Assembly: GCF_003259175.1 (NCBI RefSeq)
Contig: NZ_QGOK01000004.1
Location: 1 to 64,000 of the forward strand
DNA: 64,000 bases
Direction of reading: 5' to 3'
DNA from: Marinomonas shanghaiensis
GTDB lineage: Bacteria > Pseudomonadota > Gammaproteobacteria > Pseudomonadales > Marinomonadaceae
Of the stretch, positions 9,024-16,674 are shown in pieces (positions within the stretch are counted from its first letter, which is position 1; each line of letters opens with the position of its first letter). The notes under the pieces were generated by a model. It did not search any database. It was not told where the DNA came from and was given only the letters and a program-made list of their open reading frames with translations. Made by a program: the position numbers and the translations under genes.

Positions 9024-9049
9024 AATGTATGGGTTAAATAAAGCCGCTT

Positions 9050-9556
9050 ATGAGCACAAAGAATTATCTTTCCGGTTACAGTTCTCATGTACAGCAGCAG
9101 GTGCAAGTCTTAATAGCGTCAGAAAAGTCCGCTCAGTGGTTGTTAAATAAGTATCCAATCGCCCATAAATTGGGCGGTGCCAGTGGTTTGTATGAATACG
9201 CTTTAGAGATCAAAAATACCTTCATGCGCAGTTCACCTCCGATCAGTAAGGTGATTTATGATGATAAAATTCATGTCATTAACAACGCGCTTGGCTTGCA
9301 TACATTTGTTTCAAGAATGCAGGGTAATAAACTTAAAGCCAAAAATGAAATCCGCATTGCCTCCTTGTTTCGCCAAGTGCCAGAGCCTTTTTTGCGAATG
9401 ATTGTAGTACATGAACTCGCCCATCTTAAGGAAAAAGCCCATGACAAAGCGTTCTATAAGCTTTGTTGTTACATGGAGCCTGATTATCACCAGCTAGAGT
9501 TTGATCTTCGTTTGTACCTCTGTCATAGAGATCATTTTGGAGCGCTGTGGCTCTAG
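9050..9556 (+). CDS. YgjP-like zinc metallopeptidase
   Basis: This 168-residue protein carries HELAHLKEKAHDKAFY near its C-terminal third. The HExxH zinc site followed by a nearby His is characteristic of the YgjP/DUF45 (WrpA-like) metallopeptidase family, here in a short form. It starts 27 bp after the cyclase gene on the same strand, so they may share a transcript. It is followed directly by a strong terminator. The physiological substrate is unknown. The start lacks a strong ribosome binding site and is the first plausible ATG. Confidence 0.75.
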   Translation: MSTKNYLSGYSSHVQQQVQVLIASEKSAQWLLNKYPIAHKLGGASGLYEYALEIKNTFMRSSPPISKVIYDDKIHVINNALGLHTFVSRMQGNKLKAKNEIRIASLFRQVPEPFLRMIVVHELAHLKEKAHDKAFYKLCCYMEPDYHQLEFDLRLYLCHRDHFGALWL

Positions 9557-9571
9557 GGAAGGTACGAATAA

Positions 9572-9607
9572 AAAACACCTGTCGGCTCATACACCGACAG
9601 GTGTTTT
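9572..9607 (+). terminator. Rho-independent terminator, probably bidirectional
   Basis: A perfect 14-bp stem, AAAACACCTGTCGG pairing with CCGACAGGTGTTTT, encloses an 8-base loop. The runs of A and T at both ends let it serve the metallopeptidase gene and the convergent outer-membrane protein gene. Confidence 0.88.
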
Positions 9608-9671
9608 GTGCCGTCGTCATCACGGCGTCATCGAAAGGGGGTAACGATCAAGCAGTGATGACGATAGAGCG

Positions 9672-10595
9672 TTAAAAACTCTGAGAAACCAATATTGCAG
9701 CGGTGTAACCTTGGGTACGGTTTTTGGCCTTGAACTCTTTGTAAGCATGGAAAGAGACGAAGGGTAAGCCAGGGCGGAAGAAACTAACTTCAGGTCCTAT
9801 TGCAATCACCGAACCTCGATTGCCATTGACTATGTTGCTACTCGCTGGCGCCTTGTCATCGGTTAGCTGTTTGTAAAAGAAACCGCCTAGACCGATAGTC
9901 CAATCATCGACGTGCTGACCTAGAGCAAATTCATGTCGATATTCTGTTCCACTGGTGTAGTGGGTGTCTTTGTTTTCGGTATTGATGTCTAATTGAAAAC
10001 TGGATGAGACTTCAAAACCGCCTTCGGTTAGATAGGTGAGGTTGAAAGCGGGCGAGATCGTCCAGTGATTGAGCCCTGTCGTAATGGTGTCATCTTTATG
10101 ATAATGACCCGTTGGGATTTGTATTTGCAACTGAGTATTGGTCGCCAAATTGTCCGATGGATGCCATTGCAAGATATAAGGAATAATCTGAATATCGCCT
10201 ATGCCCGAGTCCGATCCGACGACGGCAATATCCGCAACAGGAACACGGCCATCAATATCCAAATCTAAGAAGGGAATCACTATTCCGTAGCCATAATTAG
10301 CCCCTTGAAAGGTGTGTTCTGTCATCTTTATATAGGTTAATGACAGCGATTTTACGGTTTGAGAAAAGTCGTTTAGCTTGTCTTCCCCCTTACCGTCTAG
10401 ACTTTTATCAGCATGATAAATAGAGGATCGTAGAGAAAAAGCCCCCATATCGGTTACGGGTGGCATATAACCCGCGCTAAAACCATAAATACCAGGCGCC
10501 GTACTCGGAGCGCCATTTTCTGTGGCAAATGCTGTCGCTGATACTGCCAAACCAACACTTATCGTCATTATCGAAGTTAATGTATTGTGATTCAT
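9672..10595 (-). CDS. Outer-membrane channel/transporter of the phenol MetA-pathway family
   Basis: The 307-residue protein has a Sec signal peptide (residues 1-25, ending AFA) and then alternating beta strands ending in a terminal Phe, as in outer-membrane barrels. It resembles the MetA-pathway phenol degradation family, with features such as the early APGIYGFSAGYMPP segment and the LQIQIPTG strand. Members are thought to pass hydrophobic or aromatic compounds into the periplasm. It is divergent from the LuxR-type regulator, and the 16-bp dyad at 10673-10688 lies 78 bp upstream of its start, so it is likely controlled by that regulator. Confidence 0.8.
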   Translation of the reverse strand: MNHNTLTSIMTISVGLAVSATAFATENGAPSTAPGIYGFSAGYMPPVTDMGAFSLRSSIYHADKSLDGKGEDKLNDFSQTVKSLSLTYIKMTEHTFQGANYGYGIVIPFLDLDIDGRVPVADIAVVGSDSGIGDIQIIPYILQWHPSDNLATNTQLQIQIPTGHYHKDDTITTGLNHWTISPAFNLTYLTEGGFEVSSSFQLDINTENKDTHYTSGTEYRHEFALGQHVDDWTIGLGGFFYKQLTDDKAPASSNIVNGNRGSVIAIGPEVSFFRPGLPFVSFHAYKEFKAKNRTQGYTAAILVSQSF

Positions 10596-10945
10596 ATCTT
10601 ACTCTCTCTGCTCATTTATTATTTTTATTGATACATGTGGAGTGAGCATGACAAGTGCCTGGGGTTTATTCATATCCTATTTGGGATAAAAAAGCGTTTT
10701 TATGAAAGGGGGAGTCGTTTTGTAAGGGGGCTGTTGATTGAAACGATTTGGCTATCATTTATTTTTCGGCTCAGGTATTCTCATTTATTGCACTTTTTAT
10801 CTTTTGTCTCTTTACCATAAAAATAACGAAATACAGTGAGAACAGGTTCTCTGCTTTGTCAGGGTGCTATAAAAAAGCAGTGCTCATCATACAATGGCAG
10901 TGAGAGTCGTTGCTCTTTATGTGTTCTCACGTGTTGGGGGCTCCT
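10596..10945. other. Divergent intergenic region
   Basis: This 350-bp AT-rich gap separates the outer-membrane protein gene from the LuxR-type regulator. It holds the 16-bp dyad at 10673-10688 and presumably both promoters. A 61-codon frame on the plus strand has no ribosome binding site and no recognisable content, so I do not call it. Confidence 0.5.
10673..10688. promoter_or_regulatory. 16-bp dyad, candidate LuxR-type operator 1
   Basis: The sequence TATCCTATTTGGGATA is a dyad of TATCC and GGATA with a 6-bp spacer. An identical 16-mer occurs at 12126-12141, upstream of the serine hydrolase. The two copies flank the LuxR-type gene, which makes a shared operator the simplest reading. Confidence 0.7.
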
Positions 10946-12115
10946 ATGTCTGCTTACTATGTCAATAAACTCTTACCTGAGCTTTATCGCTGCGTAGACC
11001 AACCTATGGAATGGGTCAACATATTGGATCGCTTACGTGTTGACCTCGATGTTGCCAGTGTGGTTGTGCAGGTGTTTGATCAGTCCAATACGGGAGATTT
11101 GGTACAGAATTGGGTAATGAGGGATTCATTGTCTTTGGCGAATGCCGCGTTGCATGATAAATGGGTGAATAATGCAGACAATCCACGCATGTATACAGGA
11201 ACAACGGACAGTCTGGCGATCATTAGAGACGAGGAAATTTTTGCGTTACCCTCTCCGACGGTTGAACGCTTTTATGAAAGACTGAAACAAGCACGTTTAG
11301 GGCACGCTATTTCACTGGAAATTAAATCTCCAAATAACCAGTACATTACGCTCATTGCCCATCGTAAACACGGTGACAAACGAGGTTTTAGTCGTTTTTT
11401 TGATGATTGTTTTCAACAGCTGGCGCCGCATATTTTGCAAAGTGTTGCATTGAGCGAAAAGCTCAATACGTTGTCTTTGAAACATGCCCGTATGCGTCAA
11501 GTGACGGATCATATCAATGCCGGCATGATGTTACTCACACTCAATGGTAAGGTGTATTGGAGTAATCAATGCGCAATGGACATGGTTCAGCGGTCTGAGC
11601 ACATTGGTTTGTCCAATGATAAGCTCACTTTAACGCATTCGGCGGACCAGCAAGTGTTTAATGCTATGTTGGCTGAAGCGCTTTCGCAAGTTGAACTCTC
11701 TCCTCGTTTAATGGCAACCATCGGACAATATCGTTTCAATCCGCTGCAATTATTAGTGACTTGTGTCGATGTGCCAGTCCATGACATGGGACGGCCATCA
11801 GAAACGATGATTGCTGTCTTTTTCTCTGAAAATGATCATGGTTTTACCCATTTGGATGAGGAAGTAAGTCAGTTGTATGGTTTGACACCAGCAGAATCTC
11901 GATTAGCAGTTGCTATTGCCAATGGTTTATCTTTGGAGGAATACGCTCGAGAAAAAGGCGTCTCAGTTGGAACTGTGCGCATTCAATTAAAAAGTATCTT
12001 CTCAAAAATGAACATCACTCGCCAACAAGAGCTAGTAAGAGTGTTATGGTCTTCTGTTTCTGCTCGTACCTGCCGCGCTCATGATTTTTTGTCTATTAAC
12101 TCGCGATTGAGTTAA
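10946..12115 (+). CDS. LuxR/GerE-type helix-turn-helix regulator
   Basis: The C-terminal region (about residues 312-370 of 389) is a GerE-type helix-turn-helix: it begins LTPAESRLAVAIANG and continues VSVGTVRIQLKSIFSKM. The N-terminal 300 residues contain no recognisable autoinducer domain and may include PAS-like folds near 205-280 (region MRQVTDHINAGMMLL). The ATG at 10946 follows GGGGG and gives a normal start; TTG at 10910 and ATG at 10919 are possible alternatives. It lies between two genes that share an identical upstream dyad, so it probably controls both. The ligand is unknown. Confidence 0.85.
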   Translation: MSAYYVNKLLPELYRCVDQPMEWVNILDRLRVDLDVASVVVQVFDQSNTGDLVQNWVMRDSLSLANAALHDKWVNNADNPRMYTGTTDSLAIIRDEEIFALPSPTVERFYERLKQARLGHAISLEIKSPNNQYITLIAHRKHGDKRGFSRFFDDCFQQLAPHILQSVALSEKLNTLSLKHARMRQVTDHINAGMMLLTLNGKVYWSNQCAMDMVQRSEHIGLSNDKLTLTHSADQQVFNAMLAEALSQVELSPRLMATIGQYRFNPLQLLVTCVDVPVHDMGRPSETMIAVFFSENDHGFTHLDEEVSQLYGLTPAESRLAVAIANGLSLEEYAREKGVSVGTVRIQLKSIFSKMNITRQQELVRVLWSSVSARTCRAHDFLSINSRLS

Positions 12116-12125
12116 CCATTCTTCT

Positions 12126-12141
12126 TATCCTATTTGGGATA
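12126..12141. promoter_or_regulatory. 16-bp dyad, candidate LuxR-type operator 2
   Basis: This exact second copy of TATCCTATTTGGGATA lies 11 bp after the regulator's stop and 121 bp before the serine hydrolase start. Its position suggests it activates or represses the hydrolase promoter. Confidence 0.7.
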
Positions 12142-12261
12142 TGACTTCCTCTAATGTCGAGCTCATTATCTGGGTCATGTAGATACATAAGCCGCTTAAT
12201 GACGCTGTTGTCTATTATTCAGAATATTTAAAAAATATAAAAAAGACATAGGGGAAATATA

Positions 12262-13515
12262 ATGACGAAAATAAAAAAAATCCGTCTGCTAATGAATACT
12301 GGTTTATTGTCGCTGGCTGTTTTGCCTATTGCGGTGCACGCTGGATCGGTTGTTGATCCCCTGGTTGCAGCAGTCGGCCCCGCATCGGATGTCCCAGTAG
12401 CAATACAAAATCTGCGTTGGGCAATGTTAGATGGTGATGTGAATACACTTACGTTTCGCTCAATGGATCAATTGTTTACCACGCGTCATGTCGCTCGCTC
12501 TGGCCCGATATCGCCTCTATTACACCAAGATCATCCGCTGAATTTTTCGTATGAATTTGATAGTGTACGTTATCAACCTGAACAGTTTCTTGATCGTACT
12601 TTCACCAACGGCTTGTTGATCATGAAAGACGACAAAATCGTCTACGAGAACTATCGTAATAACACCAATCAAGATACGCGCTTTATGGCGTGGTCTATGA
12701 CGAAATCATTGGTATCTCTTTTAGTAGGGATTGCTCTTGAAGAGGGCCGCATTAAATCCTTAGATGAAGACGTCACTCTTTATCTTCCTGAATTGTCAAA
12801 AGGTGCCTACAAAGGCGTGACCATTCGTCAAGTGTTGTCTATGAGCTCTGGCGTAAAATATGAAGAGCGTTATGATTTTGCTAACCCTGGTGTCGCCGCT
12901 CGTAATCATATTTTAGCCTTAGTGAAAAATGTAGCGCGCTTTGTTGAACCAGCAAAAACCATAGAGCGTTTGCATGAGCCTGGTACTGTGCAGGAATATA
13001 AAACCATAGACACGGCGGTTTTAGGTTTGTTATTGGAACGAGTCAGTGGGGGCAGCAATGTGTCTGCTTACATGGCACAACATTTATGGGAGCCATTGGG
13101 TGCACAAGCAGATGGCTTCTTTATTATGGATGGAGAGCCTGGGGTAGGACGTGAGTTTACCGGAGCGGGCTACAGTGCCACTATGCGAGACTTTGCACGG
13201 GTTGGCTCTATGATGCTCAATAATGGCCGTATCAATGGTAAGCAAATTGTCTCGCCTGAGTGGGTGAAAATGTCGACAGAACCATTTATGAAAGAAGACC
13301 CTGAGCTTGGCGGCTATGGATATCAGTGGTGGACGATGCCCAATACTACAGCCTATTCAGCGATAGGGCTGCAAGGGCAGTTTATCTATGTCGATCCGGA
13401 AACTCGTACTGTGATTGTGAAGCTAAGTTATTTTCCACAAGCGGAAATGGACGTAGCAGAGCAGGAAACGATGGCATTTTTCAGTGCAGTATCTGGTTGG
13501 AACCCTGCAAAATAA
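12262..13515 (+). CDS. Serine hydrolase of the beta-lactamase class C / esterase family
   Basis: The 417-residue protein has a signal peptide (residues 1-27) and the class C fold: the nucleophile motif SxxK is Ser145-Met-Thr-Lys148, and Tyr246 (EYKTIDTAV) fits the second catalytic box. Overall the pattern resembles 6-aminohexanoate-dimer hydrolase (NylB-like) and EstB-like esterases more than true beta-lactamases. It should act in the periplasm on an ester or amide. The gene follows the LuxR-type regulator and has that regulator's candidate operator in its promoter region. With the outer-membrane channel on the other side it suggests uptake and hydrolysis of one substrate class. The substrate is not evident. 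Confidence 0.85.
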   Translation: MTKIKKIRLLMNTGLLSLAVLPIAVHAGSVVDPLVAAVGPASDVPVAIQNLRWAMLDGDVNTLTFRSMDQLFTTRHVARSGPISPLLHQDHPLNFSYEFDSVRYQPEQFLDRTFTNGLLIMKDDKIVYENYRNNTNQDTRFMAWSMTKSLVSLLVGIALEEGRIKSLDEDVTLYLPELSKGAYKGVTIRQVLSMSSGVKYEERYDFANPGVAARNHILALVKNVARFVEPAKTIERLHEPGTVQEYKTIDTAVLGLLLERVSGGSNVSAYMAQHLWEPLGAQADGFFIMDGEPGVGREFTGAGYSATMRDFARVGSMMLNNGRINGKQIVSPEWVKMSTEPFMKEDPELGGYGYQWWTMPNTTAYSAIGLQGQFIYVDPETRTVIVKLSYFPQAEMDVAEQETMAFFSAVSGWNPAK

Positions 13516-13548
13516 GCAAGTGAATTCCCGATAGAATAGTGTGTATAC

Positions 13549-13585
13549 AAAACGCGGATAGAGGTAAGTCTATCCGCGTTTTTTT
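13549..13585 (+). terminator. Rho-independent terminator
   Basis: A 12-bp stem, AACGCGGATAGA with TCTATCCGCGTT and a 6-base loop, is followed by a run of seven T. It closes the serine hydrolase gene and lies 13 bp before the end of the convergent yhhQ gene, which it may also serve. Confidence 0.88.
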
Positions 13586-13597
13586 ATAGACAGCACT

Positions 13598-14275
13598 TTA
13601 AGCGCGAGCGGTTTTATTCAGAGTTAAGGTGGTGTGCTGAATATGAGTGATTTTTTTGATCAAATAATTCAATAGTACGCCGTACAAGGGAATAAACAAA
13701 CCTAAGCTAATAATGATTTTAAAGGCAAAATCAGCCAGTGCTATTGCCTGCCAATGTTGCGCCATAAAAGGATCGGGGCTTTGATAGAAGGCAATGCCGA
13801 AAAAAGCCAAAGTGTCTAAGCCGTTACCAAACAGCGTGGAAGCGGCTGGTGCAACCCACCACTGTTTTAACTGACGTAGTCGATTAAATACCTGAATATC
13901 CAGTGCTTGACCGAGTAAGTAAGCCATTAGACTGGCAATCGCAATGCGCCCAACAAAGCTGTTGTATGTTCCTAAAGCGGCAAAACCTTGAAATTCGCCT
14001 TGGGCAAATAAAACCGACAAAACATAAGAGACGATGAGGGAGGGAATCATCACCAAGAATATGATTTTACGTGCTAACGGTGCGCCAAAAATACGCACAG
14101 TAAGATCCGTGGCTAAAAAGATGAAGGGGAAGGTAAACGCGCCCCACGTGGTATGAAGCCCTAAAATAGTGAAGGGAATCTGTACCAAGTAATTGCTAGA
14201 GGCAATAATGAGTAAGTGAAACATTGCAAGATAGCATAATGCCTTACCTTGCTGTGCAGGCGTAAATGTATTCAT
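13598..14275 (-). CDS. yhhQ: YhhQ/VUT-family queuosine precursor transporter
   Basis: The 225-residue protein has about six membrane helices and the family signatures FTFPFIFLATDLTVRIFG and LGQALDIQVFNRLR. YhhQ imports 7-cyano-7-deazaguanine and 7-aminomethyl-7-deazaguanine, letting the cell salvage precursors for the queuosine modification of tRNA. Length matches the E. coli protein (about 220). The gene is alone on the minus strand. Its 5' leader contains three hairpins, one with a 12-bp perfect stem, which hint at RNA-level control, though I do not recognise a known preQ1 riboswitch there. Confidence 0.85.
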   Translation of the reverse strand: MNTFTPAQQGKALCYLAMFHLLIIASSNYLVQIPFTILGLHTTWGAFTFPFIFLATDLTVRIFGAPLARKIIFLVMIPSLIVSYVLSVLFAQGEFQGFAALGTYNSFVGRIAIASLMAYLLGQALDIQVFNRLRQLKQWWVAPAASTLFGNGLDTLAFFGIAFYQSPDPFMAQHWQAIALADFAFKIIISLGLFIPLYGVLLNYLIKKITHIQHTTLTLNKTARA

Positions 14276-14296
14276 AGTGTGACCTTTTTCGTTTGA

Positions 14297-14391
14297 TTGG
14301 GGTGAGGGAACCCAAATTAAAAAGTTCGGATTGGTTAAAACGAACTTGCGCTTTTTGATAATGCCGCATTTGACCTTATGGTCAAATGCGG
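14297..14391 (-). promoter_or_regulatory. Structured region upstream of yhhQ
   Basis: Three inverted repeats lie in tandem. CCGCATTTGACC/GGTCAAATGCGG (14364-14391) is a perfect 12-bp stem with a TTAT loop. AAGTTCG/CGAACTT spans 14322-14347. TTGGG/CCCAA spans 14297-14315. None is followed by a T run in either direction, so they are not classic terminators. A leader RNA or protein-binding role is possible. Confidence 0.45.
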
Positions 14392-14485
14392 AGCGGGATT
14401 ATACATGAAAATCTTGGTTAAAAAAGCGCCAGGTATTAAATATATGGCTCTGTGGGCCAGAAGTGCACATTGTTACTTAGCCGAG

Positions 14486-14992
14486 TCATTTGTTATAAGG
14501 CTTTAAGGTGATCGAATAGCCAACACGTGAAACCCCATTATGATAGAGCCAGCCGAAGAGAATAATCATCAAACAACCTGTGAGTACAGGTGTCAGCAAA
14601 AAAGACCATGAGACATTAAGCGATAATATTAGAAGAGGGTTGGCTCCTGCTGGTGGGTGTAGAGTGTTGGTGATCATCATCAAAGAGATGCCTACGCCGA
14701 CACTGACCGCCATGCTGAGAGGCGTCACTTCCCAAAAGTGTAGAGTCATTAAGCCAACGAAACTCGTCAATAAGTGACCTCCAAGAATATTTTTGGGTTG
14801 GGCCAAAGGGCTTTTGGGTAACGCAAATAAAATCACCATGGTGGCGCCAAATGGTGCCATGAGTTCAACATAGGCCGGAACGATTGCTTCACCCTGAGCC
14901 AGTAAAAAGATGCATAGAGCCGCACCTATGCCTGCGAGGCAGATGGTGAACAGGCGCGATTGGCAATAAGAGCGGCATAAGCGTAACAACAT
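14486..14992 (-). CDS. HPP family integral membrane protein
   Basis: The 168-residue protein has about four to five membrane helices and the family motif HPPAGANP near residue 112. HPP proteins are inner-membrane proteins; in cyanobacteria and plastids members have been linked to nitrite transport, but most bacterial ones are unassigned. I choose the ATG at 14992, which has AAGGA nine bases upstream, over a GTG six codons earlier. It is divergent from a TetR regulator with overlapping operators in between, so it is probably the regulator's target. Confidence 0.82.
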   Translation of the reverse strand: MLLRLCRSYCQSRLFTICLAGIGAALCIFLLAQGEAIVPAYVELMAPFGATMVILFALPKSPLAQPKNILGGHLLTSFVGLMTLHFWEVTPLSMAVSVGVGISLMMITNTLHPPAGANPLLILSLNVSWSFLLTPVLTGCLMIILFGWLYHNGVSRVGYSITLKPYNK

Positions 14993-15018
14993 GATTAAGA
15001 TTCCTTGCACATTAAGGG

Positions 15019-15058
15019 GAGACCAATCGGTCTACTCTATGGTAGACAGATCGGTTTC
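15019..15058. promoter_or_regulatory. Two NemR-like TetR operators
   Basis: AGACCAATCGGTCTA (15020-15034) matches the TAGACC-N4-GGTCTA operator known for NemR in all but the first base. A degenerate second copy, TAGACAGATCGGTTT, starts at 15043. Between and across them is the perfect dyad GTCTAC-N6-GTAGAC (15030-15047). The site lies between the divergent HPP and TetR genes. Confidence 0.7.
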
Positions 15059-15096
15059 CTTATGTCAATATCCTTTTACGATAAGGGAGAGATTGG

Positions 15097-15657
15097 ATGA
15101 CTAAGCCAGATTTATTAATTCATGCCGCGTTTAAGCTTTTTTATGAGAACGGCATTCACGCCGTTGGTATTAACCGCATTTTGCAAGAAACCGGCGTGGC
15201 GAAAAAGACGCTCTATCATCACTTTGCGAGTAAAGAGGCATTATTAGAAGCCGTATTGGTCTATCGAGATCAGACTTTCATGGATTGGCTTACTGCGAGA
15301 ATGATGGCTGCTGGAGAGGGTAAATTGGCTGTTTTAGCGCTATTTGATGCGTTAGATGACTGGTTCCACGACCGGGTAGAGGTGTTATTACCCTTTAAAG
15401 GCTGTTTTTTTATGAAAGCCAATGGTGAGTTTTCGGATCATATTGTGAATGGTTTATGTCAGCGTCATAAACAAAATATTACGGCTTTTATTCAGGCGAA
15501 TCTGGTGGGTCAAGTGTCTAAATTGGCACCTGCTGATTTGGCACAAAGTATCAGCGTGTTAAAGGAAGGGGCAATTGCGCAAGCTTACGTTGCGGGCGAC
15601 TTAAATGCCGCGAAAAGAGCAAAAGCGATGGCTGTTGCTCTTTTCGCGGAAGAATGA
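15097..15657 (+). CDS. TetR-family transcriptional regulator
   Basis: This 186-residue protein has the TetR N-terminal helix-turn-helix (residues 4-50), with the recognition segment TGVAKKTLYHHFASKEAL. The C-terminal ligand-binding part includes Cys105 (FKGCFFM). In NemR and related TetR proteins Cys residues sense electrophiles, so the Cys is worth noting, but the position was not aligned. GGGAGAG precedes the ATG. The NemR-like operators just upstream suggest autoregulation and control of the divergent HPP gene. Confidence 0.88.
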   Translation: MTKPDLLIHAAFKLFYENGIHAVGINRILQETGVAKKTLYHHFASKEALLEAVLVYRDQTFMDWLTARMMAAGEGKLAVLALFDALDDWFHDRVEVLLPFKGCFFMKANGEFSDHIVNGLCQRHKQNITAFIQANLVGQVSKLAPADLAQSISVLKEGAIAQAYVAGDLNAAKRAKAMAVALFAEE

Positions 15658-15685
15658 AAATCTGTATCTGGAATGCTTTTTAAAC

Positions 15686-16543
15686 TCAGTCGTCATCATT
15701 GGCGCTATTGATGCGCGCCAATCTGTCTTGTTCTTCTTCAAAAGCGTCTTTTATTTCTTGCAGTACAGAGTCTACATCGGCCGCTTCAGTGGGCTCTTCG
15801 AACTCGCCAGTTAATTCGGTATCGGGGGTTAGTTTACCCGCTTCGAACAATGCCCAAATTTCTTTGGCGTATTTGGTTTCCAACAAATCCGGTGCGAACA
15901 TGCCATAGTAATTACGCATGTTATTGACGTCACGCTCCAGCATCCATTCGGCATTGTTATTCGCTGCTGCGTCAACGGCTTGTGGAAGATCGATAATGAC
16001 AGGACCATGGGAGTCGACAAGCACATTAAATTCCGACAAATCGCCATGTATTAAGCCTGCACACAACATGCGCACGACATCGCGAATAATGGTGTCGTGA
16101 TCACGTCTGGCTTGCTCTTCTGTTAATACGACATCATTCAAGCGGGGGGCAACCTCACCGCTGTCGTCCGTCACAAGCTCCATCAGCAACACGCCATCAA
16201 AGCAGCCATAAGGAACCGGCACTCTGACACCAGCGTCTGCCAACCGAAACAAAGCATCTACCTCAGCGCTTTGCCACAGAGTTTCTTGCTCGTCACGGCC
16301 AAACTTAGACCCTTTTTCCATGGCTCGAGAGCGGCGGCTATTGCGAACTTTTCGGCCTTCTCGATATTGCACTGCTTGTTTAAAGCTGCGCTTACCCGCT
16401 TCTTTGTAGACTTTTGCGCAACGGATTTCGGATCCACAGCGAACAACATAGACGGTTGCTTCTTTTCCGCTCATTAATTGTCGAAGAACTTCGTCTACTA
16501 AGCCATCTTCGATGAGGGGTTGTATTCTTTTTGGGATTTTCAT
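15686..16543 (-). CDS. RIO1-type serine protein kinase (PA4780 family)
   Basis: The 285-residue protein is a RIO-fold kinase. GKEATVYVV (about 28-36) is the nucleotide loop, and HGDLSEFNVLV contains the catalytic Asp168. IDLPQAVD follows as the metal-binding segment. The C-terminal 40 residues are acidic. The start at 16543 (MKIPKRIQPL) is preceded by a weak GAG and matches family starts; the longer form to 16609 adds 22 unlikely residues. Bacterial RIO kinases of this type are widespread in Gammaproteobacteria, and their targets are not well known. Confidence 0.88.
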   Translation of the reverse strand: MKIPKRIQPLIEDGLVDEVLRQLMSGKEATVYVVRCGSEIRCAKVYKEAGKRSFKQAVQYREGRKVRNSRRSRAMEKGSKFGRDEQETLWQSAEVDALFRLADAGVRVPVPYGCFDGVLLMELVTDDSGEVAPRLNDVVLTEEQARRDHDTIIRDVVRMLCAGLIHGDLSEFNVLVDSHGPVIIDLPQAVDAAANNNAEWMLERDVNNMRNYYGMFAPDLLETKYAKEIWALFEAGKLTPDTELTGEFEEPTEAADVDSVLQEIKDAFEEEQDRLARINSANDDD

Positions 16544-16674
16544 GCGGCTCGTTATACAGTGATTTGATGATAAATGAAACAACCTGAGAATGACGGCAGT
16601 GCTTGCCAATGCTCAGTTAAAAATAGTCCCATTACGGACATTGTGACAGTTTCTCCACTCTACAATGAATCAGA

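Noticed and set aside
10673-10688. HipB operator
   Set aside because: E. coli HipB binds TATCC-N8-GGATA, but this dyad has a 6-bp gap, and the hipA promoter in this window uses different TGCTCA dyads.
10635-10820. 61-codon frame upstream of the LuxR-type gene
   Set aside because: No ribosome binding site, and it covers the operator-like dyad.
12262-13515. Beta-lactamase resistance gene
   Set aside because: The SxxK motif is shared, but the overall pattern and gene context suit an esterase or amide hydrolase better.
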